Notes: generated by a model not told the origin, from the letters alone. DNA of 46,451 nucleotides from Methylobacterium gregans (GCF_022179245.1 NZ_BPQM01000045.1:1-46451), one strand, 5' to 3'; positions 24,812 to 36,162 are shown, counted from the stretch's first letter. Numbers and translations are program-made.

Positions 24812-26239
24812 ATGGCCCAGATGACGCAAGCCGCCAGCACTGCCACTACAAGCCATGCCGACGCGTCCGGCGGTGCGCCCCGCGAGCCCTGGTACAAGGT
24901 GCTCTATATCCAAGTTCTGATCGCCATCGTGCTGGGCGTGGCTGTCGGCTACCTCTACCCCGAATTCGGCAAGTCGTTGAAATGGCTCGGCGACGCCTTC
25001 GTGGCGCTGATCAAAATGATGATCGCGCCGATCATCTTCTGCACGATCGTGCACGGCATCGCCTCGATCGGCGATCTGAAGAAGGTCGGCCGCGTCGGCC
25101 TCAAGGCGCTGATCTACTTCGAGGTGGTCTCGACCCTGGCCCTGCTCATCGGCATCGTCGTCGGCGAGGTGATCCAGCCGGGCGCCGGCTTCCACGCCGA
25201 TCCCTCGAAGCTCGATGCCAGCAAGGTCGCGGGCTACGCCCAGAAGGCCGCGGCCGACTCCACCGTCGCCCACATCATGGCGCTGATCCCGAAGAGCTTC
25301 TTCGACGCCTTCGCCACCGGCGACCTGCTGCAGGTGCTGCTGATCTCGATCCTCACCGGCGTCGTCGTCACCGGCATGGGCCAGAAGGCGGAGGGCATCG
25401 CACACGCCATCGACATGGCGGGTCAGGTCTTCTTCCGCATCATCGGCCTGATCGTGAAGCTCGCTCCCATCGGTGCCTTCGGCGCCATGGCCTTCACCAT
25501 CGGCGAGTACGGCATTCAGAAGGTCGTGGACCTCGCCTGGCTTGTCGGCACCTTCTACGTCACCTCGGCCCTGTTCGTGATCGTGGTTCTCGGCTCCATC
25601 GCGCGGGTCGCCGGATTCTCGATCTTCCGCTTCCTGGCCTACATCAAGGACGAGCTGCTCATCGTGCTCGGCACCTCCTCCTCCGAGACGGTGCTGCCCC
25701 ACATGATGACCAAGATGCGCCGGCTCGGCGCGTCCGACTCGGTGGTCGGCCTCGTCATCCCGACCGGCTACTCGTTCAACCTCGACGGCACCAACATCTA
25801 CATGACGCTGGCCACGCTGTTCCTGGCGCAGGCCGTCGGGGCCGACCTCTCGGTCGGGCAGTACGCCACCATCATCCTGGTCGCCATGCTGACCTCGAAG
25901 GGCGCCTCGGGTGTGACCGGCGCGGGCTTCATCACGCTGGCCGCCACGCTCGCGGCCATCCCGAACAACCCGGTCCCGGTCGCCGCCATGACCCTGGTGC
26001 TCGGCATCGACAAGTTCATGTCCGAGTGCCGCGCGATCACCAACCTGATCGGCAACGGCGTCGCCTGCGTGGTGGTCAGCCGCTGGGAGGGTGAGCTCGA
26101 CACGGCCAAGCTCAACCAAGTGATGGCTCACCCGGTCTCCATCGGCACCGACATCTCGGACCACTCGCCCGAACCGATGGAGACCGACCGGGTCCATGAC
26201 GGTACCGGCCCCGGCACGAAGGCCGCCGCGGCCGAGTGA
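24812..26239 (+). CDS. dctA: C4-dicarboxylate transporter DctA
   Basis: Sodium or proton symporter for succinate, fumarate and malate in the glutamate-transporter (DAACS) family. The 475-residue protein shows [20 protein letters not shown], the re-entrant loop [14 protein letters not shown], the [13 protein letters not shown] helix and the [15 protein letters not shown] loop, all diagnostic. About eight membrane helices are visible. I chose the ATG at 24812 (after GGGGGGACCGG); an upstream frame starts at 24752 but adds unrelated residues. Its stop overlaps the next gene by 4 nt, so the two are translationally coupled. Confidence 0.95.
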   Translation: MAQMTQAASTATTSHADASGGAPREPWYKVLYIQVLIAIVLGVAVGYLYPEFGKSLKWLGDAFVALIKMMIAPIIFCTIVHGIASIGDLKKVGRVGLKALIYFEVVSTLALLIGIVVGEVIQPGAGFHADPSKLDASKVAGYAQKAAADSTVAHIMALIPKSFFDAFATGDLLQVLLISILTGVVVTGMGQKAEGIAHAIDMAGQVFFRIIGLIVKLAPIGAFGAMAFTIGEYGIQKVVDLAWLVGTFYVTSALFVIVVLGSIARVAGFSIFRFLAYIKDELLIVLGTSSSETVLPHMMTKMRRLGASDSVVGLVIPTGYSFNLDGTNIYMTLATLFLAQAVGADLSVGQYATIILVAMLTSKGASGVTGAGFITLAATLAAIPNNPVPVAAMTLVLGIDKFMSECRAITNLIGNGVACVVVSRWEGELDTAKLNQVMAHPVSIGTDISDHSPEPMETDRVHDGTGPGTKAAAAE

Positions 26240-27150
26240 GCCTTCCCTTGCGCCTCGGCATCGATCTCGGCGGGACCAAGATCGCCGGGATCATCCTCGA
26301 CGGGGCCGGCCGCACTCGGGCGGAGGCCCGGGTGCCGACCCCGCGGGGCGACTATCCCGGGACACTCCGCGCCGTCGCCGACCTCGTCGCCCGACTGGAG
26401 GCGGAGGCCGGTGGCCCGTGCAGCGTCGGCATCGGCATGCCGGGCGCGATCTCGGCCCGCACGGGCCTCGTGAAGAACGCCAACTCGATCTGGCTCAACG
26501 GCCGGCCCTTCCTCGCCGACATCGCCAACGTCCTCGGTCGGCCGGTCCGGGTGGAGAACGACGCCAACTGCCTCGCGGTCTCCGAGGCGGTCGACGGTGC
26601 GGCCGCCGGGGCGGAGGTCGTCTGGGCGATCATTCTCGGGACGGGGGTCGGCTCCGGCATCGCGCTTCGCGGCCGCGCGCTCTCGGGCCGCGACCGCATC
26701 GCGGGCGAGTGGGGGCACAATCCCCTCCCCGCCCCCACCGACGCCGAGCGGCCGGGTCCGCCCTGCTACTGCGGCCGGTCGGGCTGCATCGAAACCTGGC
26801 TCTCCGGGCCGGGGCTGGCCGCCGATCACGCCCGCCGCACCGGCGCGGGCACGACGGGCGAGGCGGTCATCGCGGCTTTCCGGGCGGGCGATGCGGCTGC
26901 GCGGGCGAGCGTCGCGGCCTATCTGGACCGGCTCGGGCGCAGCGTGGCCCACGTCGTCAACATCCTCGACCCGGACGTGATCGTGATCGGCGGCGGTCTC
27001 TCGCGGGTGCCGGAGCTGATTGACCCCCTGCCCCAAGCGGTCGCGCCGCACGTCTTCTCGGACGCCTTCGACACGCCCGTCCGCCCGAGCCTGCACGGCG
27101 ACGCCTCCGGCGTGCGCGGGGCGGCGTGGCTGTGGAACGGCGACGCCTGA
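26236..27150 (+). CDS. ROK-family sugar kinase
   Basis: ATP-dependent hexose kinase of the ROK family (fructokinase, glucokinase or N-acetylglucosamine/mannosamine kinase type). The 304-residue protein has the phosphate loop DLGGTK (10-15), the ExGH-type catalytic segment GEWGHN with His161, and the zinc knuckle Cys177-x-Cys179-x4-Cys184 in [11 protein letters not shown], plus VIVIGGGLS near the C-terminus. All residues expected for activity are present. The start is GTG at 26236 inside GTGA, overlapping the dctA stop. The N-terminal GID-LGGTK form favours fructokinase/glucokinase, but the sugar cannot be fixed. The pairing with a dicarboxylate transporter is unexpected. Confidence 0.88.
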   Translation: MSLPLRLGIDLGGTKIAGIILDGAGRTRAEARVPTPRGDYPGTLRAVADLVARLEAEAGGPCSVGIGMPGAISARTGLVKNANSIWLNGRPFLADIANVLGRPVRVENDANCLAVSEAVDGAAAGAEVVWAIILGTGVGSGIALRGRALSGRDRIAGEWGHNPLPAPTDAERPGPPCYCGRSGCIETWLSGPGLAADHARRTGAGTTGEAVIAAFRAGDAAARASVAAYLDRLGRSVAHVVNILDPDVIVIGGGLSRVPELIDPLPQAVAPHVFSDAFDTPVRPSLHGDASGVRGAAWLWNGDA

Positions 27151-27257
27151 GCACCCGTCCTCACCGCAATCCACAGCTGCCGCAGCTTAACCCCCGGATC
27201 GGCAGCCTTGGGCTACAATCGCCGGTCCGCCGAAGGATTCGCGAACCGCAGAGAGCC

Positions 27258-29186
27258 GTGCGCTACCCGCCCCACATCCTCGAAGAGATCCGCAGCCGCC
27301 TGCCGGCCTCCGACGTCGTCGGGCGCAAGGTGAAGCTGAAGAAGGCCGGCCGCGAGTGGCGCGGGCTGTCGCCGTTCAATGCCGAGAAGACGCCTTCCTT
27401 CTACGTGAACGACCAGAAGCAGTTCTACCACTGCTTCTCCTCCGGCAAGCATGGCGACGTCTTCCGCTTCCTGATGGAGACGGAGGGCCTGACCTTCCCG
27501 GAGGCGGTCGAGCGCCTCGCCTCCGAGGCCGGCGTCGCGTTGCCCGCACCCTCGGCCGATACCGTGGCGATCGAGACCAAGCGCCGGGGCGCGATCGAGG
27601 TGATGGAACTCGCCGCCCTCTGGTTCGAGGAGCGCCTGCGCTCCCCGGCCGGGGCTGCCGCCCGCGACTATCTCGATCGGCGGGGGCTAGGCGGCGAGAC
27701 GCTGAAGCGTTTCCGCATCGGCTACGCCCCGGGCGAGCGCTACGGTCTGCGCGATCATCTGGCGGGCAAGGACGTCGAGAAGGGCCTGATGGCCGAGCTG
27801 GGGCTCCTGGTCTCGGGCGACGACATCGCGGTTCCGTACGACCGGTTTCGCGATCGGGTGATGTTCCCGATCTGCGACGCGCGCGGCCGGGTCATCGCCT
27901 TCGGTGGCCGGGCCATGCAGGCGGACGCCAAGGCCAAGTACCTGAACTCCCCCGAGACCCCGCTCTTCCACAAGGGCCAGGGCCTCTACAACTTGCACCA
28001 GGCCCGAAAAGCCGCCCACGAGCGCGGCACCATCCTGGCGGTGGAGGGCTACGTCGACGCCATCGCGATGACGCTCGCCGGCCATCCCAACACGGTGGCG
28101 CAGCTCGGCACGGCGGTCACGGAGGAGCAGCTCGCCCTGCTCTGGCGCCACGCCGACGAGCCGATCCTCTGCTTCGACGGCGACAAGGCCGGCCAGCGCG
28201 CGGCCCACCGCACGCTGGAGGTGGCGCTGCCGCTCCTCACGCCGGGCAAGTCGCTGCGCTTCGCCGTGATGCCAGAGGGCCAGGACCCGGACGACCTGCT
28301 GCGCGCGGAGGGGCCGGCGGCGATCGACCGGGTGCTCGCGGCCGCCCAGCCGCTCGTCGAGGTATTCTGGGCCCACGCGCTCGCCGCCGGACAGACCGAC
28401 ACGCCCGAGCGCCGGGCACGGCTCGCCGCGACGCTCCGCGAGACCGTTGGTGGCATCCGCGACGAGACGGTGAAGCGCTACTACCGCGACGAGATCGAGG
28501 AGCGCCTGCGCGGCCTCTCGCCCCGCAACGCACAGCGCCGCGACAGCGGACGGGAGCCCGGGGGCGCGCCGAGATCGGGCGGCTACGCGGGCGGCTTCCC
28601 GCGCCGCCCCCGCCCCGGCGATCCGCCCCCCTCCCCCCGGATGCGGGCGGCGCCGAGCCCGTCCGTGACCGCGTCGGCCGGCTTCGCGGGTGCCGCGCCC
28701 GTGCGCGAGGCGGTGATCGCCGCCCTGCTCCTCGTCCACCCGGAGATGATCGGGGATTTCGCCGACGAGCTGATGGTGCTCGAATTCGAGCATCCGGACG
28801 CGCGAACCCTCCTGTCGCTGCTGCTGGACTGCGCGGCGGAGGCCGGCGACCCGGACCGGGCCGTGATCGAGGCGCGGCTCGCCCGCGCCGGGCTCGGCGA
28901 GGCTGCGGCCCGGCTCACTGCCATGGCCCGCTCGCGCGACTGGCGCACGCTGGAACCGCATGCCGACTCTGCTCTGCGCGAGGATGCCCTGAGACAGGCC
29001 ATGATCTTGCACCGCAAGGCTGGAGCGCTACATAGCGAACTCCGTCAGGCAGAGCGGGCCTTCGCCGAAGAGCCGACCGAGGCGAACTGGTCCTGGCTCT
29101 GTCAGGCCAAGGCGGGGCTGGCGGTCGTGATCGCGGCGGAGGCTGAAGCGGCCCCGTCCGAGACGACCGACTCGACTGTGGCCTGA
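27258..29186 (+). CDS. dnaG: DNA primase DnaG lacking most zinc ligands
   Basis: Synthesises RNA primers at the replication fork with DnaB. The 642-residue protein starts at GTG 27258 (VRYPPHILEEIRSRLP, the family N-terminus, after CAGAGAGCC). The CHC2-type zinc domain is present in shape (EKTPSF 43-48, FYHCF 56-60, GKHGD 63-67), but three of four zinc ligands are replaced: Ser38, Asn41 and Ser62 where Cys, His and Cys are usual; only Cys59 remains. The TOPRIM catalytic residues are intact: Glu263 in VEGYVDAI and Asp307/Asp309 in FDGDKAG. The C-terminal DnaB-binding region (about 480-642) includes a Pro/Arg-rich linker. rpoD follows 198 nt downstream, the normal macromolecular-synthesis order. 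Confidence 0.96.
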   Translation: MRYPPHILEEIRSRLPASDVVGRKVKLKKAGREWRGLSPFNAEKTPSFYVNDQKQFYHCFSSGKHGDVFRFLMETEGLTFPEAVERLASEAGVALPAPSADTVAIETKRRGAIEVMELAALWFEERLRSPAGAAARDYLDRRGLGGETLKRFRIGYAPGERYGLRDHLAGKDVEKGLMAELGLLVSGDDIAVPYDRFRDRVMFPICDARGRVIAFGGRAMQADAKAKYLNSPETPLFHKGQGLYNLHQARKAAHERGTILAVEGYVDAIAMTLAGHPNTVAQLGTAVTEEQLALLWRHADEPILCFDGDKAGQRAAHRTLEVALPLLTPGKSLRFAVMPEGQDPDDLLRAEGPAAIDRVLAAAQPLVEVFWAHALAAGQTDTPERRARLAATLRETVGGIRDETVKRYYRDEIEERLRGLSPRNAQRRDSGREPGGAPRSGGYAGGFPRRPRPGDPPPSPRMRAAPSPSVTASAGFAGAAPVREAVIAALLLVHPEMIGDFADELMVLEFEHPDARTLLSLLLDCAAEAGDPDRAVIEARLARAGLGEAAARLTAMARSRDWRTLEPHADSALREDALRQAMILHRKAGALHSELRQAERAFAEEPTEANWSWLCQAKAGLAVVIAAEAEAAPSETTDSTVA

Positions 29187-29384
29187 TCCTTGTGCCATTG
29201 GCAGGCACGCGCCGCATTCGTGCGGCATGGTTAACAATCGGTCAAGCGTCACGCTTGCATACGGGACGTAGAATAGGGCGCGGCCGGAGGGTCCGGACGC
29301 GCGGCAGGCGCGGTGCGGCGTCGATGATGCGGAGCGCTCGGCAGGCCCCGTCATCGGAGCGCCGGGCAAAACAATAGGCTGATC
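29187..29384 (+). promoter_or_regulatory. rpoD upstream region
   Basis: The 198-nt gap before rpoD contains CAAGCGT-C-ACGCTTG, a perfect 7-1-7 inverted repeat at 29243-29257, and ATGGTTAA (29227-29234), the reverse complement of TTAACCAT, a sequence seen in CtrA half-sites. These suggest that rpoD has its own promoter besides read-through from dnaG. No clear -35/-10 pair could be fixed. Confidence 0.4.
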
Positions 29385-31379
<1,995 letters not shown>

Positions 31380-31385
31380 GCTTTC

Positions 31386-31417
31386 CCGCCGCGCGTCTTC
31401 CGACTCGCGCGGCGGTT
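31386..31417 (+). terminator. rpoD terminator hairpin
   Basis: CCGCCGCGCG (31386-31395) pairs perfectly with CGCGCGGCGG (31406-31415) over a 10-nt loop, starting 7 nt after the rpoD stop. Only TT follows, so termination may be partly Rho-dependent. Confidence 0.7.
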
Positions 31418-31519
31418 GCGCTAAGATCGCGCTTATCGCCGTGAGCGGGTGGGCGGCACGCCCCGCACGTTCACGGCACCGCGCCTTGCTTTGCCCGGCC
31501 GACCCACCACCTTGGCCTT

Positions 31520-32788
31520 ATGCTTGAACGCCGCCCGCCACAGCCCGTACCGCCCACGGCCCTGGCTGACGGGTCGGAGGCGGACGATGTGCCCTTTGGG
31601 GCCCTCCAGCCCTGCGTGGCCATCCGCGACTGGCTGCTCAGCGAGGGCGCGCGTCTGCCCCAGGCCGACGACCTGCTCTCCGGCCTCGCGGAGAGGCTGA
31701 ACCGCATCGGCGTCCCGGTGGACCGGACCTCGACGGCAATCGACACCCTGCACTCGGAATATTCCGGCGTCGGGCGGGTCTGGACGCCGGAGGCCGGCAC
31801 GACCGTGCGACTGTTCCCGCACGGCGAGACCTCCGAGAAGGCCTACCGCGAGAGCCCGTTCTACACGGTGCACGAATCCGGTGAGTGGCTCCTCATCGAT
31901 CTCACCGAGCCGCTGGACGAGCCCTACAGCATCGTCGCAGAGCTGAAGGCGGCCGGTTACACGCACTACGTTGTGGCGCCACTCTTCTTCACCAACGGCA
32001 CCCGCAACGGCATCACCTTCGCGACCCGCTCCCCAGAGGGCTTTCGCGACGACGACATCGCGATCCTGCGCTTCGTCATGCCGGCGCTGGCGGCCGTTAT
32101 GGAGATGCGTCTCGTCAACAAGCAGCTCGACCACGTTCTGCGGATCTATGTCGGCGACGAGCCGCACCGGGCGATCCTGTCCGGCGACATCCGGCGCGGA
32201 CAGGTGAAGCGCATCCGCTCGGCGATCCTGTTCGCCGACATGCGCGATTACACCCGCATCTCAGCCGACATGACGCCCGAAGAGGCGGTAGAGCTGCTCA
32301 ACGTGTTCTTCGATTGCCTCGTGCCGCCGATCGAGCGGGAGGGCGGAGAGGTGCTGAAATATCTCGGCGACGGCCTGCTCGCGATCTTCCGCGAGCCCGG
32401 CGACGATCTCGGCGGTGCCGCCAAGGGTGCTCTGACGGCGGCCGAGGCCGCGCTGGCCGCGCTCGACGAGGCCAACGCCCTGCACCTGTTCTCCGTGCCG
32501 GTCACCGCCGGCATCGCGCTCCATCACGGCGAGGCGGCCTACGGCAATGTCGGCTCTGGCCAGCGGCTCGACTTCACGGTGATCGGCCGCGACGTGAACC
32601 TCGCCAGCCGATTGTCGCGCCTCAACCGCCTTCTCGGCGAGCCGCTCCTGATGTCCAAGCCCTTCGTGGACTTCCTCTGGGGCGACCCGGAACTCGTCGG
32701 AGAACACCCGCTCGACGGGTTCAGCGAGACGATGGCGGTGTACAGGCCGAAGGCAAAGGCCGCGGTGCTGGAGCGTTTGCGGGCTTGA
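31520..32788 (+). CDS. Class III adenylate cyclase
   Basis: Makes cAMP from ATP. The C-terminal catalytic domain (about 230-410 of 422) has the metal aspartates Asp240 (FADMRDYT) and Asp284 (KYLGDG), the adenine-specifying Lys280, its partner Asp351 (LDFTVIG), and the transition-state pair Asn360 and Arg364 (VNLASR). The full set predicts an active adenylate rather than guanylate cyclase. The N-terminal about 220 residues have no membrane segment or signal; HSEYSGVGRVWTPEAG and LFFTNGTRNGITFATRSPEGF suggest a GAF/PAS-like sensory domain. The start ATG at 31520 has no strong ribosome site. It stands alone downstream of rpoD. Likely cytoplasmic and regulated by its N-domain. Confidence 0.9.
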   Translation: MLERRPPQPVPPTALADGSEADDVPFGALQPCVAIRDWLLSEGARLPQADDLLSGLAERLNRIGVPVDRTSTAIDTLHSEYSGVGRVWTPEAGTTVRLFPHGETSEKAYRESPFYTVHESGEWLLIDLTEPLDEPYSIVAELKAAGYTHYVVAPLFFTNGTRNGITFATRSPEGFRDDDIAILRFVMPALAAVMEMRLVNKQLDHVLRIYVGDEPHRAILSGDIRRGQVKRIRSAILFADMRDYTRISADMTPEEAVELLNVFFDCLVPPIEREGGEVLKYLGDGLLAIFREPGDDLGGAAKGALTAAEAALAALDEANALHLFSVPVTAGIALHHGEAAYGNVGSGQRLDFTVIGRDVNLASRLSRLNRLLGEPLLMSKPFVDFLWGDPELVGEHPLDGFSETMAVYRPKAKAAVLERLRA

Positions 32789-32871
32789 GGCCCACACAAC
32801 GCAGGCTGTCGGGCTTTGCGGTTTCCTGCCCCCGCGAGCAGGTTGGTCGCTGTAAGCTGAGTGATCGTCTT

Positions 32872-32989
32872 CGCCGTCATTTCGCGGCGCCTGAGGCAAG
32901 CCCGGAATCCATGAACACCGTAGCGGCAGACGAAGCATTTCGGTGTCCATGGATCCCGGACTCCGCTTCGCGGCCCCGGGATGACGGCG
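32872..32989. repeat. Long imperfect palindromic intergenic repeat
   Basis: A two-tier inverted repeat. Outer arms CGCCGTCAT (32872-32880) and ATGACGGCG (32981-32989) match perfectly; inner arms 32901-32920 and 32941-32959 match at about 17 of 19 positions, one carrying GGAATCCATGAACACCG and the other CGGTGTCCATGGATCC. A 20-nt loop separates the inner arms. This form, including ATCCATG and CCCGGGATGACGG, resembles dispersed extragenic palindromes of alphaproteobacterial genomes. It sits between the cyclase gene and the thiamine operon leader, in a stretch otherwise free of genes. Confidence 0.7.
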
Positions 32990-33117
32990 GGGATGGAGGC
33001 AACATCGTATGCGCTTCCCCCGCTCGCGAGGGGGCCAACCTCAGCCGATCATCCGCCGATCCTGTCACACCCCCGTCTTGACCCCGCTCTCCGGCGGGTC
33101 CACATCACGCCTGTTCC

Positions 33118-33226
33118 AGGGAGATCCCCGGCAAGGGGCTGAGAAACCGCTGGCACGCTCAGAAATGAGCCTGCGGCGCGGAAATCCTTCGAACCTGATC
33201 CGGCTCATACCGGCGTAGGGATTGGA
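33118..33226 (+). promoter_or_regulatory. TPP (thi-box) riboswitch
   Basis: The aptamer core is visible: GGGGCTGAGA (33135-33144) in the pyrimidine-sensing arm and CCTTCGAACCTGATCCGG (33186-33203) followed by ACCGGCGTAGGGA in the pyrophosphate-sensing arm. GATCCC (33123-33128) can close P1 with GGGATT (33218-33223). It sits 82 nt before the thiO start, so it should turn the thiOSGE operon off when thiamine pyrophosphate is high. Confidence 0.95.
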
Positions 33227-33307
33227 CCGGGGCCCCATGACGGGCCCGCGCGCTTCGCAACGAAGCGAGAGGCCACCGATCCCTGCGGGCAGACGCGGAG
33301 ATCTTGT
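33227..33307 (+). promoter_or_regulatory. Expression platform between TPP riboswitch and thiO
   Basis: Two hairpins can form: GGCCC/GGGCC (33231-33246) and a perfect 7-bp stem CGCTTCG-CAA-CGAAGCG (33251-33267). Neither is followed by a T-tract, so control is more likely at translation start or by Rho than by intrinsic termination. GCGGAG about 10 nt before the GTG start of thiO is the likely ribosome site. Confidence 0.55.
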
Positions 33308-34516
33308 GTGGCACATTGGCCCGCCTCACCCATCGGACAGCGCCGCGGCCTCGGTGAGGCCGGCGTGGCGCGGAGCTTGCCGAAGCGGGCGGACGTCGCG
33401 GTCGTCGGCGGCGGGCTGATCGGCCTCGCCAGCGCGTGGCGCCTCGCGCAGGCGGGCCGAAGCGTCGTGGTGGTCGAGCGTGCGGAGGTCGGCGCGGGCG
33501 CGAGCCTCGCCGCGACCGGCATGCTGGCGCCGGCCGCCGAGCACGAGCCGGGCTCCGACCTGCTGCTGCCGCTCGCCCTCGACTCGCTCGCCCGCTGGCC
33601 GGGTTTTCGCGACGCGCTTCAGGCGGCCTCAGACATCGATATCGACTACCGCCAGGAGGGCACGCTCGTGCTCGCCATCGGCCGCGACGAGGTCGAGCGC
33701 CTGCGCTTCCGCTACGAGTTGCAGCGCCGCTCGGGCGTCGCCGCCGAATGGCTCGCCGGCACGGAGGTGCGCCGCCGGGAGCCGACGCTGCGCCCGTCCG
33801 TTACCGCGGGCGTGTTCTGCCCGCTCGATCATCAGGTCGATCCGCGCCGGGTGATGCGGGCGCTGGTGCTGGCCTGCCGGGCAGCCGGCGTCGTCGTGGT
33901 GGAGGGCTGTGCCGCGACCGGGCTCGACTGGAGCGGTCCTCGCGTCACCGGCCTCGTGACCGAGCGCGGCACGATCGCGGCCGGAACGGTGGTACTGGCG
34001 AGCGGCGCCTGGAGCGGCGCCGCCGGGTTGCTGCCCGACCACCTCGCCCTGCCGGTGCGGCCGCTGAAAGGTCAGTCGCTGGCGCTCCGCACCACGCGGC
34101 AGACGGGCACGCTCTCCCACATGGTCTGGACCGAGCAGGTGCACATGGCCCCGAAGGGCGACGGGCACCTCATCGTCGGCGCGACGGTCGAGGATTGCGG
34201 TTTTCGCGAGGGCGTCACAGCGGGCGGGCTCTACGCGCTCTTGGAGGGCGCCCGCCGCGTACTACCGGGCATCGAGGAGATGGAGGTCGAGGCCGTGTGG
34301 AGCGGCTACCGCCCGACCTCGGACGACGACGCGCCGATCATCGACACCCTGGCCCCCGGTCTCGTCGCCGCCACGGGCCACCACCGCAACGGCTACCTGC
34401 TGGCGCCCGCGACCGCAGACGCCGTGGCTGCCCTCCTCACCACCGGCGCGCTTCCCGAAGTGGCGCGCCCCTTCACCCTCGCCCGCTTCCGGACCGAGGC
34501 CCGGGCCATCGCATGA
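33308..34516 (+). CDS. thiO: Glycine oxidase ThiO
   Basis: FAD enzyme oxidising glycine to dehydroglycine (iminoglycine) for the thiazole ring of thiamine. The 402-residue protein has the dinucleotide-binding motif [19 protein letters not shown] (about 30-48), the [10 protein letters not shown] block and the C-terminal [18 protein letters not shown] segment typical of DAO/ThiO proteins. The GTG at 33308 is the best start; about 28 residues precede the FAD motif. First gene of the riboswitch-controlled thiOSGE operon; its stop overlaps thiS by 4 nt (ATGA). Confidence 0.92.
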   Translation: MAHWPASPIGQRRGLGEAGVARSLPKRADVAVVGGGLIGLASAWRLAQAGRSVVVVERAEVGAGASLAATGMLAPAAEHEPGSDLLLPLALDSLARWPGFRDALQAASDIDIDYRQEGTLVLAIGRDEVERLRFRYELQRRSGVAAEWLAGTEVRRREPTLRPSVTAGVFCPLDHQVDPRRVMRALVLACRAAGVVVVEGCAATGLDWSGPRVTGLVTERGTIAAGTVVLASGAWSGAAGLLPDHLALPVRPLKGQSLALRTTRQTGTLSHMVWTEQVHMAPKGDGHLIVGATVEDCGFREGVTAGGLYALLEGARRVLPGIEEMEVEAVWSGYRPTSDDDAPIIDTLAPGLVAATGHHRNGYLLAPATADAVAALLTTGALPEVARPFTLARFRTEARAIA

Positions 34517-34725
34517 CGATTCTGATCAACGGCGAGCCGCGCGAGCGCGCGGCCGAGACGGTCGCGGCCCTGTTCCGGGCGGAGGCCGAGGAGACCGGCA
34601 TCGAGAGCCCGGAGGGCGTGGCCATCGCGCTGAACGGCCGGGTCGTGCGCCGCCGGGACTGGGAGGCGACGCCGGTGCGCGACGGCGACCGCGTCGAGAT
34701 CGTCCGCGCCATGCAGGGAGGCTGA
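34513..34725 (+). CDS. thiS: Sulfur carrier protein ThiS
   Basis: A 70-residue ubiquitin-like carrier that, as a C-terminal thiocarboxylate, donates sulfur to thiazole synthase. It starts [13 protein letters not shown] and ends in the required Gly-Gly (RAMQGG); the conserved [12 protein letters not shown] and [10 protein letters not shown] blocks are present. Overlaps thiO and sits 2 nt before thiG, so translation is coupled. Confidence 0.96.
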   Translation: MTILINGEPRERAAETVAALFRAEAEETGIESPEGVAIALNGRVVRRRDWEATPVRDGDRVEIVRAMQGG

Positions 34726-34727
34726 GC

Positions 34728-35537
34728 ATGAGCGAAGCACAGAACACCGTGACCCCGCTGCGGCCCGGGACGGACGACCCCCTGGTGATCGCGGGCGTCA
34801 CGCTGGGGAGCCGCCTGTTCATCGGCACCGCCGGCTACCCAAGCCAGGCGATCATGCGCGACGCCGTGGAGGCGAGCGGGGCCGAGATCGTCACCGCCTC
34901 GATCCGGCGCGTCTCGCTCCAGGGTCACGGCTCGGACACAGTCAAGATTCTGAAGGGTAAGCGCTTTCTGCCGAACACCGCCGGGTGCGAGACGGCCCGC
35001 GATGCGATCATGACCGCCGAGCTCGCCCGCGAGGCTCTCGACACCACCTGGATCAAGGTCGAGGTGATCGGTGACCGCGAGACGCTCTACCCGGACGTCG
35101 CCGAGCTGATCGAGGCCTGCCGCCACCTCGTGGACGACGGCTTCACGGTGCTGCCCTATTGCAACGACGACCCGATCGTCTGCCAGCGCCTTGAAGACAT
35201 CGGCTGCGCCGCCGTGATGCCGATGGGATCGCTGATCGGCTCCGGCATGGGGGTGGCGAACCCGGCAAACCTCGAGCTGATCTGTCGCCGCGCCAAGGTG
35301 CCGGTCGTGGTCGATGCGGGCATCGGCACGGCCTCCGATGCGGTGGTCGCGATGGAGCTCGGCGCCTCCGCCTGCCTCATCAACACCGCGGTGGCGAAGG
35401 CCGACGACCCGGTCCGCATGGCCCGCGCCATGCGCAGCGCGGTCGAGGCGGGCCGCGACGCGCATCTCGCCGGCCGCATCCCCCGCCGGGGCCGGGCGGA
35501 GCCGTCGAGCCCTCAGCTCGGCCTTGTCGGCTCGTAG
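34728..35537 (+). CDS. thiG: Thiazole synthase ThiG
   Basis: TIM-barrel enzyme joining deoxyxylulose phosphate, dehydroglycine and ThiS sulfur into thiazole phosphate. The 269-residue protein shows [26 protein letters not shown], the Schiff-base Lys110 in [22 protein letters not shown] and [12 protein letters not shown]. The extra 15-20 residues at the C-terminus ([17 protein letters not shown]) exceed the family norm and overlap the start of thiE. Confidence 0.97.
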   Translation: MSEAQNTVTPLRPGTDDPLVIAGVTLGSRLFIGTAGYPSQAIMRDAVEASGAEIVTASIRRVSLQGHGSDTVKILKGKRFLPNTAGCETARDAIMTAELAREALDTTWIKVEVIGDRETLYPDVAELIEACRHLVDDGFTVLPYCNDDPIVCQRLEDIGCAAVMPMGSLIGSGMGVANPANLELICRRAKVPVVVDAGIGTASDAVVAMELGASACLINTAVAKADDPVRMARAMRSAVEAGRDAHLAGRIPRRGRAEPSSPQLGLVGS

Positions 35538-36162
35538 GCTTCCGGGCCCGCTCCTCGTCGTCACGGACCGACACGGCTCCGCGCGGCCTCTCGTCGACAC
35601 GGTGGCGGCCTGTCTCGACGGTGGGACGCGCTGGATCTGGTTCCGCGACCGGGACATGGAGCCCGGCGAGCGCCGTTGCCTGGGCGCCCGGCTGCGCGAC
35701 CTGACGTGGTCGGCGGACGCCGCGCTGACGATCGGCGGCGACCTCGATCTCGCCGCGGATCTCGGCGCCGACGGCGTGCATCTCGGCGGCGATCGGCTCG
35801 ACCAAATCCGCGCGGCGCGCGCGCGCCTCGGGCCGACCGCGCTGATCGGCGTCTCCGCCCATACCTGCGCCGAGATCGCCCGCGCCGCCGCGGAGGGCGT
35901 CGATTACGCGACGCTGAGCCCGATCTTCGCAAGCGCGAGCAAGCCCGGCTACGGGCCCGCCCTCGGCCCCGCCGCGATCCGGAAGGCCGTCACCCGCACC
36001 GGGCTGCCCGTCGTCGCGCTCGGCGGCGTGACATCCGGGACGCTGGCCGGCTGCCGCGCGGCCGGCGCGGTGGCCGTCGCGGTGATGGGCGCCCCGATGC
36101 GCGCCGCCGACCCGGCCGCCGAGACGCGCCGCCTGATCAGGGCTTGGCAGCACGCCGGATGA
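35524..36162 (+). CDS. thiE: Thiamine-phosphate synthase family protein (ThiE/TenI-like)
   Basis: Expected to couple thiazole phosphate with HMP pyrophosphate. The 212-residue barrel has [52 protein letters not shown] and VALGGV, placing it in the ThiE/TenI family. It departs from canonical ThiE: the usual LINDR loop reads TIGGD, and the LRxK block after the first strand reads FRDRD. I place the start at TTG 35524, overlapping thiG by 14 nt; no in-frame ATG or GTG lies close by. Its operon position supports thiamine synthesis, but TenI-like function cannot be excluded. Its last 26 nt overlap the convergent gene at 36137. Confidence 0.75.
   Translation: MSARRLPGPLLVVTDRHGSARPLVDTVAACLDGGTRWIWFRDRDMEPGERRCLGARLRDLTWSADAALTIGGDLDLAADLGADGVHLGGDRLDQIRAARARLGPTALIGVSAHTCAEIARAAAEGVDYATLSPIFASASKPGYGPALGPAAIRKAVTRTGLPVVALGGVTSGTLAGCRAAGAVAVAVMGAPMRAADPAAETRRLIRAWQHAG

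Noticed and set aside
27151..27257. TCCACAG near dnaG as a DnaA box
   Set aside because: Only part of the TTATCCACA consensus is present and there is a single copy.
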